Shown here: piece by piece, positions 24,212 to 36,884 of the stretch
How positions within the stretch are numbered: the stretch's first letter is position 1
Layout of the letters: each line of letters begins with the position of its first letter
Assembly (NCBI GenBank): GCA_902729315.2
Contig: LR746273.1
Span: 6,902,501 to 6,966,500 of the forward strand
DNA length: 64,000 nt
DNA from: Spirodela intermedia
Lineage: Eukaryota > Streptophyta > Magnoliopsida > Alismatales > Araceae
Direction: 5' to 3'
Made by a program: the position numbers and the translations under genes
Notes under the pieces: model-generated
What the model saw: the letters and a program-made list of their open reading frames with translations, nothing else
The model's database searches: none
What the model was told of the DNA's origin: nothing

Positions 24212-25530
24212 TTACTCTTGAATTTCTTTTAATAATAAAATCTCTTTTTCTGAAAGGCGTTCATGTTCGATGTAATGTTTAAGCCACTGTCCATTTACAT
24301 TAAAGTTATGATCACTTTTAGGATCTTTAATCATTACAACCCCATGATCATATGTCTCTTCCACCACATTTGGCCCTGTCCATTTTGATTTTAATTTTCT
24401 TGGGAATAGTTTCAACCTAGAATCATATAACCACACTTTTTGTCCAACATCAACTTTTTTTTTGCTAATGTATTTATCATGAAAAGTTTTAGTTTTTTCT
24501 TTATATAATCTATAATTTTCATAAGCTTCATTCCTCAACTCCTCTAGTTTATGTAGCTGAAAAATTCTATGCCCACCAACTGATTTTTCATCCAGACATA
24601 AATTTTTTATAGCCCATAATGCTTTATGCTCTATTTCCACAAGAAGATGACATGGCTTTCCAAAAATGAGACAAAATGGGGACATACCTATCGGATTTTT
24701 ATAAGTTGTTCTATAAGCCCATAATATATCTTGTAATTTCGTGGGCCAATCTTTCCTATTTGGTTTGACTATTTTTCTCAAAATTTTCTAAATTTCCCTA
24801 TTTGCTACTTCAGCTTGCCCATTTGTTTGGGGATGATATGAAGTGGCTACTCTATAGTGTACTCCATTCTTTTTCAACAGTTTCCTAAAATATTTATTTG
24901 TAAAATGTGTTCCTCCATCATTAATAATCACTTTAAGACATCCAAATCTTGAAAAAATATTTTTCTACATAAATTGCATCACGATTTTATGATCATTAGT
25001 TCTAGTAGGAATAGCTTCCACCTACTTCGACACATAATCAACAGCAAACAAAATATATTCATATTTTTCAGCTGATGGGAAGGGACCCATGAAATCTATT
25101 CCTCATACATCCAAAATTTCGACTACTAACATGTTACTCATGGGCATTTCATCTTTTTTACTCATGCTACCTATAGATTGACACGAAATACATGTTCTAC
25201 TAAATTTTATAGAATCTCTAATGATTGTAAGCCAATAAAAACCACACTGAAAAAATTTTGCAACTATTTATTGTCTAGAGAAATGTCCTCCACAATTAGA
25301 TGAATGGCACATGTTAATAATGCTATGATATTCTTCTTCAGGAACACATCTCCTTAAAATTTGATCATTGCCCAAGTAATATAAATTAGGATCATGCCAA
25401 AAATAATTTCTAATCTTAGAAAAAATGATATTTTTTTTCTTATCTCACTATTATGAATTTTTTCTAGAAACCAGAAAATTAATAATATGTGTATACCATG
25501 GTGATAGTTGATGTTGAGCTGCCATCTATT
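24212..25530 (-). pseudogene. Gypsy integrase
   Basis: The best-preserved piece is the 189-codon ORF at 24212-24781. It reads VKPNRKDWPTKLQDILWAYR, YKNPIGMSPFCLIFGKPCHL, and near the end VNGQWLKHYIEHERLSEKE, a C-terminus typical of Athila/Tat-type integrases without a chromodomain. Upstream, 24790-25530 holds the catalytic core in broken frames, with the usual sequence downstream of RNase H. Confidence 0.85.
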
Positions 25531-25666
25531 GTTCATCTAGAAATGCATCTTGTAAAGGTGCTGCATTTATTCTTGTATCACTTAATCTAAAAAGATGGTC
25601 AGCAACAACATTCTCAAAACCTTTTTTATCTTTGATTTCTAAGTCAAATTCCTACAATAATAAAAT

Positions 25667-25933
25667 TTATTTTAATAAATATGGCTTTGCATCTTTCTTA
25701 TTTAAAAAATATTTTAATATTACATGATCATTATAAATAATAATTTTAGCTCTGAAAATATATGATCTAGACCTTTCTAATAAAAATACTACAGCTAACA
25801 ACTCTTTTTCAGTCGTGGTATAATTTAATTGATCATTGAATATAGTTTTACTAGCATATGAAATTACTATGGGTTTTGAATCTTTTATTTGTCCTAGAAT
25901 GGCCCCCACTATATAATTCGATGCATCACACAT
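25667..25933 (-). pseudogene. Gypsy RNase H
   Basis: The minus ORF starts MCDASNYIVGAILGQ, continues IVISYASKTIFNDQLNYTTT, then EKELLAVVFLLERSRSYIF, the usual Ty3/gypsy RNase H with its Asp and Glu catalytic positions. It is separated from RT by a short gap with stops. Confidence 0.9.
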
Positions 25934-26033
25934 TATTTCAAAGGGAAAGGACCAATCTAGAGCTTATAAAATGGGTGCCTTAGTAAGTAATCTTTTTATT
26001 TTACAAAAAGACTCAAAACATTTCTCATCAAAA

Positions 26034-26956
26034 TTAAAAGGCCACATCTTTAGATAATAACATGGTGAGAGGTTTAGAAATTTTTGAAAAATCTTGAATA
26101 AACTTTCTATAATAACCTACATGACCCAAGAAAGATCTAATCTGTTTTACTAAATTTAGAGGTTTCATTTTAGATATAATATCAATTTTCGCTCTATCCA
26201 CCTCTAAACCCCTTTCACTCACAATATGACCCAACACAACTCCCTCTCTAACCATAAAATGTGATTTCTCCCAACTCAAAACTAATTTTTTCTCTATACA
26301 TTTCTCAAGTATATGTTATAAATGATTTAAGCATTCATCAAATGATTCACCAAAAGTAGAAAAATCATCCATAAAAATTTTCATATATTTTCCAGTCATA
26401 TCATAAAAAATAGATAGCATACATCTTTGAAATGTGGCTAGAGCATTATACAGACCAAAAGGCATGCGTTTAAGAGTAAAAGTACTAAATGGACAAGTGA
26501 AAGTTATTTTTTCTTGATCTAAAGGGTTTATATAAATTTGATTATAACTAAATTATCCATCTAGAAAACAAAAAAAGTTTTTCTAGCTAATTTTTCTAGA
26601 ATTTGATTAGTAAATGGTAGGGGAAAATGATATTTTTTAATAACTGAATTAAATTTTGTATAACCAATACAAACCCTCCAACCGATAGTTAATCTTGTTT
26701 TTATTTCATCCCCATGTTCATTTTTAATAACCGTGATCCCTGATTTTTTTGGCACCACTTGTGTAGGACTAACCCATTTGCTCTCTGAAATAAGATAAAT
26801 AATATTAGCAGCCAACCACTTTAAAATTTCTTTTTTTACAATTTTCATCATGTTAGGATTTAATCTTGGTTGTGGTTCCCTGCTAATTCTAGTCCCCTCC
26901 TCTAGATATATACTATGCATACATACACTCATATCAATGCCTCTTAGATCATCCAT
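26034..26956 (-). pseudogene. Gypsy reverse transcriptase
   Basis: The N-terminal part (26561-26956) contains GTRISREPQPRLNPNMMKIV and WVSPTQVVPKKSGITV. The active site FMDDF is at about 26375-26361 in a different frame. The C-terminal part (26034-26279) has the SFLGHVGYYRKFIQDFSKI segment. Frame breaks between the parts show that the enzyme is dead. Confidence 0.9.
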
Positions 26957-27049
26957 TTTCCAGCAAATAGTCTTCTTATTTTTTCAAAGTACATCTATTA
27001 ATTCTTCTTCCTATTCATCACTCAATTCAACTACAATAATAACAAGAAA

Positions 27050-29260
27050 TTAATTATTTTCCTCCAAAAACATATATTTTAAACTAGAGGGAAGAGGTTT
27101 CAACTCTAAATTTAGATGATCTTGCTCTTTCTTTTCTCCTAAATTTATATTCTCTATTTCTTCTAATTCTTCCAACACACAGTCATCAATAACATTTGGA
27201 TCATCAAAATCATCTAGAAGATCTATGGTATGACAATCATATACTTGAGATTTCTTCAGATCATTTGTTACCTCAAAAATTTTAATTTCTACAGATTAAT
27301 CTCCACATGAAATTTTTGCAATACTTGTGGAAAAATCAATATTCATCTTTGTTATAGGCAAAAATGGTTTCTTTAGGATGATTTGTGTATCATAAAATTG
27401 TCTATTAAAATTTATTTTCAATACTACAAAATGAGCTGAAAATTTACACCCTTTAACTATCACTATCACATTTTCTAAAATACCTTTAGGATGTTTTATG
27501 GATTTATTAGTAAATTTTAAGGTAAAAATAGAAGGTTTAAGATCAGCAATATTAAATTTATCACAAATACTTGCAAGTAATAAATTAATACTAGCACCAA
27601 TATAAAGTAATACATTCTAAAAAATTGATCCATCAATATCACACAAAATTAAAGGGGCACCCATATCTCTCAATTTATATGGTAATTAATTTAATAATAA
27701 AGCACTAGCATACATAGATAATTTTTCTACTCTAGGTGCCCTTTTTGGTGTACACATTTCTTTCAAAACTCTAGCATATTCAAGAATATGTTCAATGGTA
27801 GTGAGTAAAGGAAGACTAATTTGTACTTCTTGTAAAATTTTCTTTATTTCTTTATTGTGTTCCTTTTTCTTTCTTTGTTTAGGCTCTAGAGCTTTAAGAA
27901 ATAGAATAGTTGTTCTCTCTTTCAAAATTTCTTTGATAGAATCTATAAAATTCTCTTCTACTTCTATTTGATTTTGTTTTGGGCTGTCCACGTTTTCCTT
28001 TTCTTCTAATATTTGAGGATAAGGATCAAGTAAGATCTTACCACTCTTTAATCCATTCACTCTCCTAACATTTTTATTTCGTGGGTTTTTTCCTAGATTC
28101 ATGCTACTAGACTCTTCTTGCTGAAATCCTATTTTTGAGCGGTTCTTTGGATTTTCTATGGGCTGACTAGGTAGTTGTCCCTCTTCTCTCTTATTCCCAA
28201 GAGCCTCTATAATTTGTTTCTACTGCAATATCATTTGATTCATAGTTTGTTGCATCATTTGGCTCATTTACTGCATCATTTCCATAGTATCAAGTTGGGT
28301 TTGAGAGGGCTGATTTTCTGAAATCTGTTTTCTTATTTTGGATGAAATTCAGAGTTTGAATTGAGTCTAAATGCTTTTGAATTTTGAATATTATTTCGGT
28401 CTCTCCATGAAAAATTATTCCTCCAATTAGGATTATATGAATTTGAAAAAGGCTCCCTATTTCTATTAAAACTGTGAGCTACTTGCACTTGTTCTTGCAT
28501 AAGGTGAAATATTGATCTAAATTATAGCATTGAAATTTAAAATAATTATTTTCACTATATATAGGACATGTACTATTTGAATTAAATTAAGGGTTAATAA
28601 ACTTTTTAATATTTTCAATAAGTAAATCAAGTTTTTCTAATCTTTTATTAATTTGATTAACCTCATTTGTTAAATTAGAATCATTATCATGATGTAATTC
28701 ATAAATTTCTCTCTTCTTATTTCTATCATATAATTCAAAAGAAGCTTGATCTCTAGAATTTCACTTAAATTCTCATAAAGACTGTAAATCTCATCAAGGG
28801 TTTTCTCTATAAAAGCTCCTCCACATATAGAATCAATCATATTTCTATGTTGTTTTAATAATTCATCATAAAAAATTCTATTAAGCTATCACTTGGGCAT
28901 AGCATGATGAGGACACTTTCTAAGTAAATCTTTGAATTTTTCCCATGTCTCATGTAAAGTTTTTCCTAGTCTTTGAGAAAAACTCCATATATGTTTTCTC
29001 ATATTTTGAGTTTTTTCTAAGGGATAAAATTTTCAAAGAAAGGCCTATTCTATGTCTTTCTAGCGAGTTAATTCTCTATCTAATGTGGATAGCCAATGGC
29101 TAGCTTTGTCCTTAAGTGTGTGAGGAAATAATTTCATCTTAATAATTTTTGTTGTAACTTGAGGGAAATTAACTAAATCACAAATCATATAAAATTTTTC
29201 TAAGTGCTGATGAGGTTCCTCTAAAGGCAATTCATAAAATTTAGGGAACATTTGAAAAAT
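27050..29260 (-). pseudogene. Gypsy gag and protease region
   Basis: The gag piece at 29060-29251 reads FPKFYELPLEEPHQHLEKFY and KMKLFPHTLKDKASHWL, a typical plant retrotransposon gag. The remaining stretch is AT-rich, with a lysine/glutamate-rich piece at 27686-28102 and a protease-like part at about 27300-27640. Stops are frequent. Confidence 0.7.
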
Positions 29261-29709
29261 TCTTGACTTTATTTCAAATTTAACAGTGGGTGTTAATGGG
29301 ACTCTAATATTGGATGTTCTTTAAAATGAATCAGAGATATAATAATTTTTCATGGCTATAAGATTGTTCTCAGTTTGACCTATACTTCTTTCAGGATCCA
29401 TCAAAATTAATTTTTCTTTCAGATTTTTAGTTTTGAATGAAATAATGAAAGGATTTTTTAGCCTTGGATGCAAGGATCTTCTACTATGCATAAAAAAATA
29501 ATAAATTCATGGGAAAAGTTTAGTAACTGTTACCCTCCTTCAGTATGCTTTAGTCTTTGCCTTGCTTCTCTTTATTCTCTTTTTTTTTTAAAAATTCGGT
29601 AAGAAGAAAATAAAATAAGAGTTAATTTTATTTTTTTTGTGTACTCTAAGAGAAAAACATAAAAATACTAAATATTATGTAATACATCCCTGAGAACGGC
29701 ATCAAAATT

Positions 29710-31427
29710 TAACATGACTTAGTCATTGTATAGTAAATCATACAAATTTAAAATTTATAAAACTAAAAAATATGAATTTTTAGATATTTAGAAGTATTTT
29801 TGAACAAATATATCAATTATAATTTGATAAAACTTCCAAAATAGTGATAATTTTCCAAGTCGATCATAGGGATGTAATGTAATATTAGGTAATTATTCAG
29901 ATTTGTTTTCAAAGAATACTATTTTCTATGAATTGTACACTAGAAAATGAAAATGAAATATTAATTAAAATTCATGAAAAAGGAAAATAAGGGTGTAGAC
30001 ATCAGAATGACGTCAACACTTGGCGAACGTGAATTGGGTAGAAACAAAGTTCTCCCTAGTGATTCTTACATAAGTGATTACAGATAATTTAATTGATCAA
30101 ATTAAGATCTGTAAAAGTCGGAAGAACCGTAATTGAATGAAATATATCTTGGTAAATTTAAATCACACAAATTATCACTAAGTGAAGTGAAAAATAAGTT
30201 GAAAGTAGGAAAATAGAGTTCTAGCATCGCGGCGGTGATGCGTTGGTGGCACCGAAATCCTAAGTGTTTGGGAGGATCATTGTATAGTGTCCACGGCCTC
30301 GAAAGCTCTCCTTAGACAAAGACGACATGAGCAATTTCTAGATCTCCTTGTGAAGTCTAGAGGTCAATGAAATGGGTCGTCGAATCATCTCCGGTGACTG
30401 TCACCCGGTAGAGCAGAGAATTGGTGACTTTGCAGCTGTCTGGCGGCTGTCACCCGATGGAGAGGAGTTGGATGGACGTGGGGCGCATGTTAGGGAGCTT
30501 CATCCTCAAGTCCACACAGCAAGAAGAGGCTCTTCATTGCGTCTGGTACGCTCTCAAGAGGTAGCGACTTGTCTCCTAACAGATCATCCTCTTCCCGACG
30601 ACAGCTTGTTCGTCAATCAATTAGAGATGCTTTACTCGATAGATTCGTGATCCTTTTATTGTAAATCGTTTAGCCATTTTAGTAACAATGCTTCGCAAAT
30701 CGTGTTGACAAGATTTTTGTCGATGATCCAACGACTTTTGTGGCTTAATCCTTCACTTGTGATCTGAAGGAAAGTCACGATAATTAGATAAAAAATATGA
30801 GAGAGATTGCCGGCTTATATGAGAGAGATTGACATAAGTACTCTAATGCCCTTATTTAATGACATCATCATAGTATATCTCTATTATAAATAAGGGGTAT
30901 TTTAGGTATTAAAATTATCAAAGCCTTTATGGGGAAGGTGTGATACAGGTTTAGTCCCACATCGCTTGTGCGCTGAAGTTTTGGGTGAACATATAGTAAT
31001 ATTACATTTGCAAGCAAGTCCATTTCTCACATGTGTACGACCACTCCTTGCCGTACAACTAGCTGGCCACTAGTGACGTGAAAGGGGAGTGGCATACATG
31101 TGTCCCTATCGGTCCTAGCCACTCGAGCCCCTACTCACGGCGACTCCCCAGTTGTGCTTTCAACTTGCTTGCAGGCCCGAGTGGCCGGTGGGTCCTCCCC
31201 ATTTTGTTATATTTTTATTTTTATTTATTTTTCTTTATTTATTTCAAAAGTAAGACTATAAAAATTATATAAATTTGTATAAAATCACATAATTACCCAA
31301 AACTTCACTTTAATCAATTGAAAATCACTTTTCACATTATAACATAAATATAAGTCTATTAATCATGAGTTAAGGTGAAAACTATATTATTTACTAATTA
31401 TTAACTCATGATAATGAAGACTTATCA
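29710..31427 (-). repeat. 5' LTR of the gypsy element
   Basis: This 1718-bp LTR shares most of its length with 21582-23221 and with the two solo LTRs. It contains a segment of about 110 bp (about 30810-30930) that LTR 21582-23221 and solo LTR 45566-47188 lack but solo LTR 39731-41480 keeps. The decayed primer site lies directly beside its inner end. Confidence 0.85.
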
Positions 31428-32815
31428 AGAGTGCCACGACTAATTCTTAGAACTATCACCAATTTGAAGTAAACACTGATCCACCACAATCAGCTTCAGC
31501 AAGTAAAGTCTTCCTTTGGATCTGTGCACCTTAGCAAAGAGATGACCATTTCGATCAAAAATAGTCAAGTTACCCCCTTGCATCATCATGTGACAGCCTT
31601 CTTCATCAAATCAGCAGCGACTGAGAATGCTGGCCGCTATTTAAGGTACAAATAGCACATTGGAAAGTCAAAGAAGTCTACCATCTTTCTCATTAATTAG
31701 AATATTGCCGCATCCTTCAATTTGGACCCTCAAATTATCTCCCAATTTGACAAATTCAGATGCAATCTTATCTAGAACTTCGAAGAAATTTTGACGATTA
31801 GACATATGATTCATCACTCTAGTATCAAGATACCAGAGATTGGGATTAGAGAGCTTACCCTCGGATCCTTGAAGTAGCAAACTATCATGTTCCTCCACAA
31901 TGGCTATAAGAAGAGAAGATTCCACAGCCAAAGTAGAAGAATCAACCATATATGTTCGTTCCTCCTTCCCCTTCTTCATGTTTCAACACTTGTAAGCAAA
32001 ATACCCATATTTTTCATAATTGTAGCATTGAATTTGTGATTTGTCATAATATGTCTTTGTATTTTCAGGAGGTGGTTGTTGACCACGGCCACAGCCTCTA
32101 CCGCTTCTCCTACTTTGGCCACAATGTCTGCCTCATCTACGAGATGAGGGCTCCTCTTCACTCGGGAACTTGGTTTTGCTTAGCACGCGGGCTAGCAATG
32201 CTTGCTCCTCCTCCTGTGACTCCCAGTCCTTGAGCCACAGCTCATGGACACTCAAAGAGCCAATGACTTCGTCTAGCATTGTATTTGCAAGATCAACATA
32301 TTGCTCCAAAGATAGGGTGAGTGTGTCAAACTTTGATGGCGTCACCCTCAAGAATCAGCACACAACATCCTTCTCCTCTAGTGTCTCACCCAAATTGTGA
32401 AGCTCAGAAACAATCTTCGTGAATTTCATCACAAAATCCACCACTTATTTATCTTTTCCACATCGTGAGAATTTCGTACTCACGTTTTAAATCTTGAATT
32501 CTTAACTATCACCCTATCCACACAAAGATTTTGAGACTTGAGGATGTCCCAGTTTGCTTTTTGCTGTCTTCTTAGTGTCAAGAAACACAGCATCTCCTCC
32601 AGTACTACTCCGAAGATTGCTGAAAGAGCACGACTTTCTCTCTTCTTAGGGACATTATCTCCTTTGATTGCCTGCAATAAATCATGTGAGTCCAAGAATA
32701 CCTTCATCTGCATTACCCATACATAGTAGTTCATCTTTGTGAGCATTAAAGATAGCGACGGCAAGGTAATCTCCACTCCGTGCTCACTTGCATCATCTCC
32801 CTTATTTGGCACCAT
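31428..32815 (-). pseudogene. Copia element 1 gag, protease and pre-integrase region
   Basis: Gag begins at the ATG ending at 32815 (MVPNKGDDASEHG, then KMNYYVWVMQMKVFLDSHDL). A second gag block is at 32133-32351 (LANTMLDEVIGSLSVHELWL). A decayed zinc knuckle lies near 32020. The protease/pre-integrase part (31668-31979) has NLWYLDTRVMNHMSNRQNFF, where the protease motif DTG is now DTR. It ends at the gypsy insertion after WHS. Confidence 0.85.
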
Positions 32816-32839
32816 CTTCTTGATCCCGTGAACTGAAAG

Positions 32840-32851
32840 GCTCTGATACCA
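32840..32851 (-). other. Primer-binding site of copia element 1
   Basis: In element sense the sequence is TGGTATCAGAGC, a perfect match to the usual plant copia initiator-tRNA-Met primer site, two bases from the 5' LTR. It fixes the orientation and the LTR edge. Confidence 0.9.
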
Positions 32852-32853
32852 CT

Positions 32854-33231
32854 TGTTGGTTTCATAAAGTCAAGAACAACCTCAAGTACTTCAAAATCAA
32901 AAAGGAAATAAGAAATTGGAAGTAGAATCAAGAATGCTCAATTGAATACAAGAACTGAAAAATACAACACACATTTCATCGAACACAGTCTCTTATTTAT
33001 AGAGACCCAATAGGAAGAGGAGAGAGGGTGAGTCTAACAGCTGTTGGATGAGTTGGTACCATTTCTCATGTGGCCACTTATCCGCTGTTATAACTCTTAA
33101 TGATGTGTGGCCTAGATTAAGCTTGCAAAAAAAAAATAACAACCAAGATATAGAAAAAAAAGCTCCCAAATCGCTGCTGCCAAAGAGTTCATCAAGCAAC
33201 AATTTCCTACGGAGTTGGAGCAATTCCTTTA
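32854..33231 (-). repeat. 5' LTR of copia element 1
   Basis: This 378-bp LTR aligns with 18605-18985. In element sense it starts TAAAGG where the partner has TGAAGG, so the terminal TG has changed. A TATTTATAG string at about 32993-33001 (plus) gives a CTATAAATA box in element sense. Confidence 0.85.
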
Positions 33232-33715
33232 GATCAATGATGTGTTCCTCATAATAGAACAAAACATTGGTTCAAAATCTGATTTCTCTGACTTAGAGCT
33301 ATGAATGTAGAATGATTATTTGCGTGCTAATCCATATTGCAAACTGAATGTTTTAAATCTTGAAGAGGATTTCAAGGTGAGTCACTTAATTTGCCTCGAG
33401 ATTTTAAATCTGTGGTCAATGTGGACTGGGTTTTGTTGAACTAATGAAAATAAGTTTATCAAAAGTATTGACGAAATACATTTCGTAAAATCACTTTGTT
33501 CATGAAATGACCAATTCACTTCTGCTCTTGATTCCTCATGATGCCGTGGTATAGTTAACATATCATCCCCCTTTCTACAAAAACCGTTGTTATGCTTCAT
33601 GATATCTTTGGTTGAACCTTTTTCATAATTTATCACTCTCAGTTAATTTATTAGTGGAGGAAGTATTTCTTTTTCATCACCTATACTTGATCTCCTAGTT
33701 GACTAGGTCGATGGC
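33232..33715. other. Downstream-module remnant, no gene
   Basis: Parts resemble 60920-61260 and 48210-48290 (the segment TCTGACTTAGAGCTATGAATGTAG and the following TGCTAATCCA-like bases). It is therefore a receptor-kinase downstream flank caught between two copia elements. No coding sequence is seen. Confidence 0.45.
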
Positions 33716-35830
33716 AGCACTTCTCGGCCTCAAGACTTTGAAAATGAAGTTGGAAATCAAGGAGAGGAGATGTCCTCAAATCTTACTCACCTAAAGACAC
33801 CCAACTTATCTCATCTTTAGGTAAATCTTCACGACATCAAAGATTCAAGCATCTATTTGAATTATATGTAGAGACTCGTCTAGTAGAAGATGAAGATGAA
33901 GTTTACAACTTCGCAGCTGAAGAAGAACCTAAGTTAGTTCAAGCTACTCTCAATGACAAAATTTGAAAGAGAGCTATGGAAGAAGAATTTAATCAAATAA
34001 ACAAGAATCATACCTGGATTTTAGTCACACGACAAGTAGGATGCAACCCTATTAGACTCAAGTGGGTCTTTAAAGTCAAGAAGAATCCAAAAGGAGAAAT
34101 TCTCAAACACAAGGTGCAACTAGTGGTGAAAGGCTATGTGCAAAGGTATGGAGTTTATTTACTGACGTGTTTGCACCTGTAGCAAGGCTTGAGACAATTC
34201 GGGTGCTTCTAGTTGTCTCAGCTCATTTCAACTGGAAAATTCACCATATGGACGTAAAATCTGCTTTTATCAATGGAAAAATCAGTGAGGACATATATGT
34301 GAATCAACTGCCTAGATTTGAGGTCAACAGGAAGGAGAAGATGGTTTATAAGCTGAAAAAGGCTCTCTATGGCCTGAAACAAACACCAAGAGCTTGGTAC
34401 TCTAAATTAGACAAGAGTCTCATCTCATTGAGTCTAATTAGGACCAACTTTGAGCCTACAATCTACTTCAAGAAGAAAGAGAATTCTCACTTACATGTGG
34501 GAGTATATGTTGATGATTTACTCATCACCAGAAATATTGAAAAGCAAAATTGAAGATTTCAAGTTAAAAAAGGCCAACATGTTCGAGATGTTTGATATGG
34601 GCCTGCTCTCGACGTATTTGGGCATTGAAGTATGTCAAAACTAATAAATTTATCTCACTCTCACAAAAGCTGTTTGAACTGAAAATTCTTAAGACATTTG
34701 ACATGATGAATTGTAATTCATCAGTTACTCCTCTTGAAGTAAGACCCATCATGAATTAAAAGGAAGAGACTCAATAAATGTTGCCACTTACAAAAGTTTA
34801 ATGGGATCATTAAGGTATGTGACCCATAGAAGACTGAATTTGTCATTTAGTGTTGGTTTTCTCAATAGATTTATGAAAAATTCATCAGCTGAACATCTCA
34901 AGTGCACTGAACATGTACTGAGATACATTAAAGGCACCTTGAATTTCAGTCTGAAGTACAAAAAAGAGAAGAATTTTGTACTTGCTGGCTTCTGTGATAG
35001 TGATTATGGAGGAGATACAGAGGAGAGAAAGAGCACGTCAAGCTTTTGTTTCTTTATTGACAACAGCCCTATGACATGGGTTTCACAAAAGCAAAGAATT
35101 ATCGCCCTATTATCCTGTGAAGTTGAGTATATCTCACTCCTTTGGCAACATGTCAAAGTGTTTGGTTGGTTGAATTTCTCAAAGAGTTAACTGGAATCTA
35201 CCTCAAATCAGTTAAGATACAAGTTGATAATGTCTCTGCCATTGAGCTCACAAAGAATCCAGCATTTCACAGTCGATCGAAGCACATAAAAATTCACTAC
35301 TATTATGTGCGCAATTATGTTGAAGATGGTGAAGTTGCAGTCGCTTATGTGTTGACGGAAAGAAAAAGGGCAAACATTCTCACAAAGTCTCTTGCAAAAG
35401 TTAAATTTGCAGGATTTTTGAAGCTGTTTGGAGTAGAAGATCTGACGAAATAGCAGCAAGCCTAAGGAGGTGAATGTTTGAATTAATCTCGCTACCGTCA
35501 CAAAGGTGGAAGGCATTCACGGGAGTTCCGCTTTATCTTACGTTTTTCCTTGTATTTCTTTCTTTTGAACGTTTCAATCTCAGCCATTATAACTCCATAA
35601 TAAATGGTTGAGATTGTGCTAGGATAATAGCAGCTAAAATAACTGCCATAACGGCCTTACTGCATAAGGTGTTCGATTTGGTCCTATAAGAGGATTTGTT
35701 TGGGGTCTGATTGCACAGGCTGATTGATTTCTCCAACTTCTAGTTTTATAGATTTGAGAGTTTTGTTTTTTCTCCATTCTTCTTGAGCGCTTGTGTTGCT
35801 ATAAAGAGTCATAAAGTTAGATTCTTCAAA
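33716..35830 (+). mobile_element. Copia element 2, 5'-truncated
   Basis: Only the RT/RNase H end and a 3' LTR remain. RT: KWVFKVKKNPKGEILKHK (about 34060-34113), FAPVARLETIRVLL, HHMDVKSAFINGKI, YGLKQTPRAWYSKLD, and YVDDLL at about 34507-34524. The RNase H part (34801-35452) includes DSDYGGDTEERKSTSSFCFF and LLSCEVEYISL. Stops and shifts occur near 34165, 34550 and 35190. A purine tract AAGGAGGTGAA precedes TGTTTGAATT at 35475, the 3' LTR start. The LTR end near 35828 is uncertain. Confidence 0.85.
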
Positions 35831-35959
35831 AAAGAGAAAAAGAGCCCATCAGAGAATACAAGAGGAAAATAGGTAACCTGAGCAGCAGGCAAGTCCAAGG
35901 GCTGGGGTTTTGAATTAAAGCAATAAATTTATGCCAAGATCTATGTTGCTTTGCCAGGG

Positions 35960-36884
35960 ATTCACTCGCCTCGTTACAAAATCATGCAACGGGCAGGTCA
36001 GCACTACCATTTGAATCTTCTCCTTTGCAGTCATCAGGATTTCCTGCAGCCATGGGATGCCGAGCATTGCATTCATCTCCCCTCGTCCAGCAAAGTGAAA
36101 AGGGTTGAAACTGGTAAATTCGAGATTACCACATAACATGGAAGAACAGGTGCTGTGAAATAACATAAATTCCCATATGTATCCAAAATAGGGAAGGTCA
36201 AAAAAGATTATGCGACAGCCAGGGAATGAGCAGCAAAATCTACACAGAATCCCCAGAAGGTCGTATCAGCACATATGTTGCAAGCCAAAGGTGGTTCTGG
36301 GGCTATGAATACGATTTGGATACGATCAAAGTAATTTTCTTTGAGATTATAATATTACCGACTTTCTAAGTATGGAAGGGAACTCACGTCATTTGCATCG
36401 ATAGTTCCCCCACAGACTATGTGGCATGAACGGTAAAGGTTCTCTAGGCTCAACGAGGCTAGAGATGTACTTGAGCTTACAAGCTTCAGGAGATAACTTT
36501 GTTTCTGTACACGAAGAGATTTGCATTGTTCCTTCATCAACCTGTTCAAAAAACTCGTCGCCTCTAGTTTGAGTTTATCAGGCAAGTCCCTAATGTATGC
36601 TTAGGACTCCAATATGTTCAGTCCAAATCAAACAACACTCTTACTCTGCGAATGGTACAAGGAAAACTTAGGGCTCTTTGACAGAAACTAAGCGACTGAA
36701 TTGGACCGGCGACAGATTGCTTGAAAAAGCTTCTTATCTCACGGTGGCCAGCGCTTCAGATTGCATGAAATAGATTGTCTCATGAACATTGTGATAGAAG
36801 GAGACCTTTAAGATTTTCAGATTCTTGATGAGACATCTTTGGAGATAGCCATTGAGCGATGTTTTGATGGTTGTATCAACTAAT
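35960..36884 (-). pseudogene. RNA polymerase I largest subunit fragment, copy B
   Basis: Two exons and the intron between them are visible on the minus strand. The first runs from about 36884 (LVDTTIKTSLNGYLQRC, LIKNLKILKVSF) to a GTGAGT donor near 36389, with YISSLVEPREP in place of YISSLAQPGEP and SVGELSMQMT in another frame. It lacks the bases coding the DADG...YGDDG stretch. The second starts after TTTACCAG at 36110 ([18 protein letters not shown], then WLQEILMTA and LTCPL), matching the conserved AGRGEMN region. Stops and shifts make it a pseudogene. Intron bases 36215-36320 resemble 8805-8925 in copy A. Confidence 0.85.

Larger units (their letters stand above)
21582..31427 (-). mobile_element. 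Ty3/gypsy LTR retrotransposon (Athila/Tat-like), degenerate, nested in copia 1
   Basis: LTRs at 21582-23221 and 29710-31427 flank a 6.5-kb body. In element sense (minus) each LTR starts TGATAAGTC and ends near AAGTCACGTCA (mutated to TGTTA in the right copy). The primer site at about 29704-29685 reads TTTTGATGCCGTTCTCAGGG, a decayed form of the TTTTGGCGCCGTTGCCGGGG site typical of these lineages. Gag, protease, RT, RNase H and integrase follow in gypsy order, all with stops. No chromodomain is seen. Flanks GGGAC and AGAGT do not match as a target duplication. Confidence 0.9.
18605..33231 (-). mobile_element. Ty1/copia element 1, nearly full length, interrupted by a gypsy element
   Basis: LTRs of about 380 bp lie at 18605-18985 and 32854-33231. 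The primer site GCTCTGATACCA (plus strand, 32840-32851) is complementary to the usual initiator-tRNA-Met site and lies two bases from the right LTR, so the element runs right to left. A purine tract abuts the left LTR. Domain order on the minus strand is gag, protease/pre-integrase, integrase, reverse transcriptase, RNase H, which is the copia order. The frames are broken by stops. A gypsy element occupies 21582-31427. Flanks (GACAA left, GATCA right) do not form a clear duplication. Confidence 0.9.
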
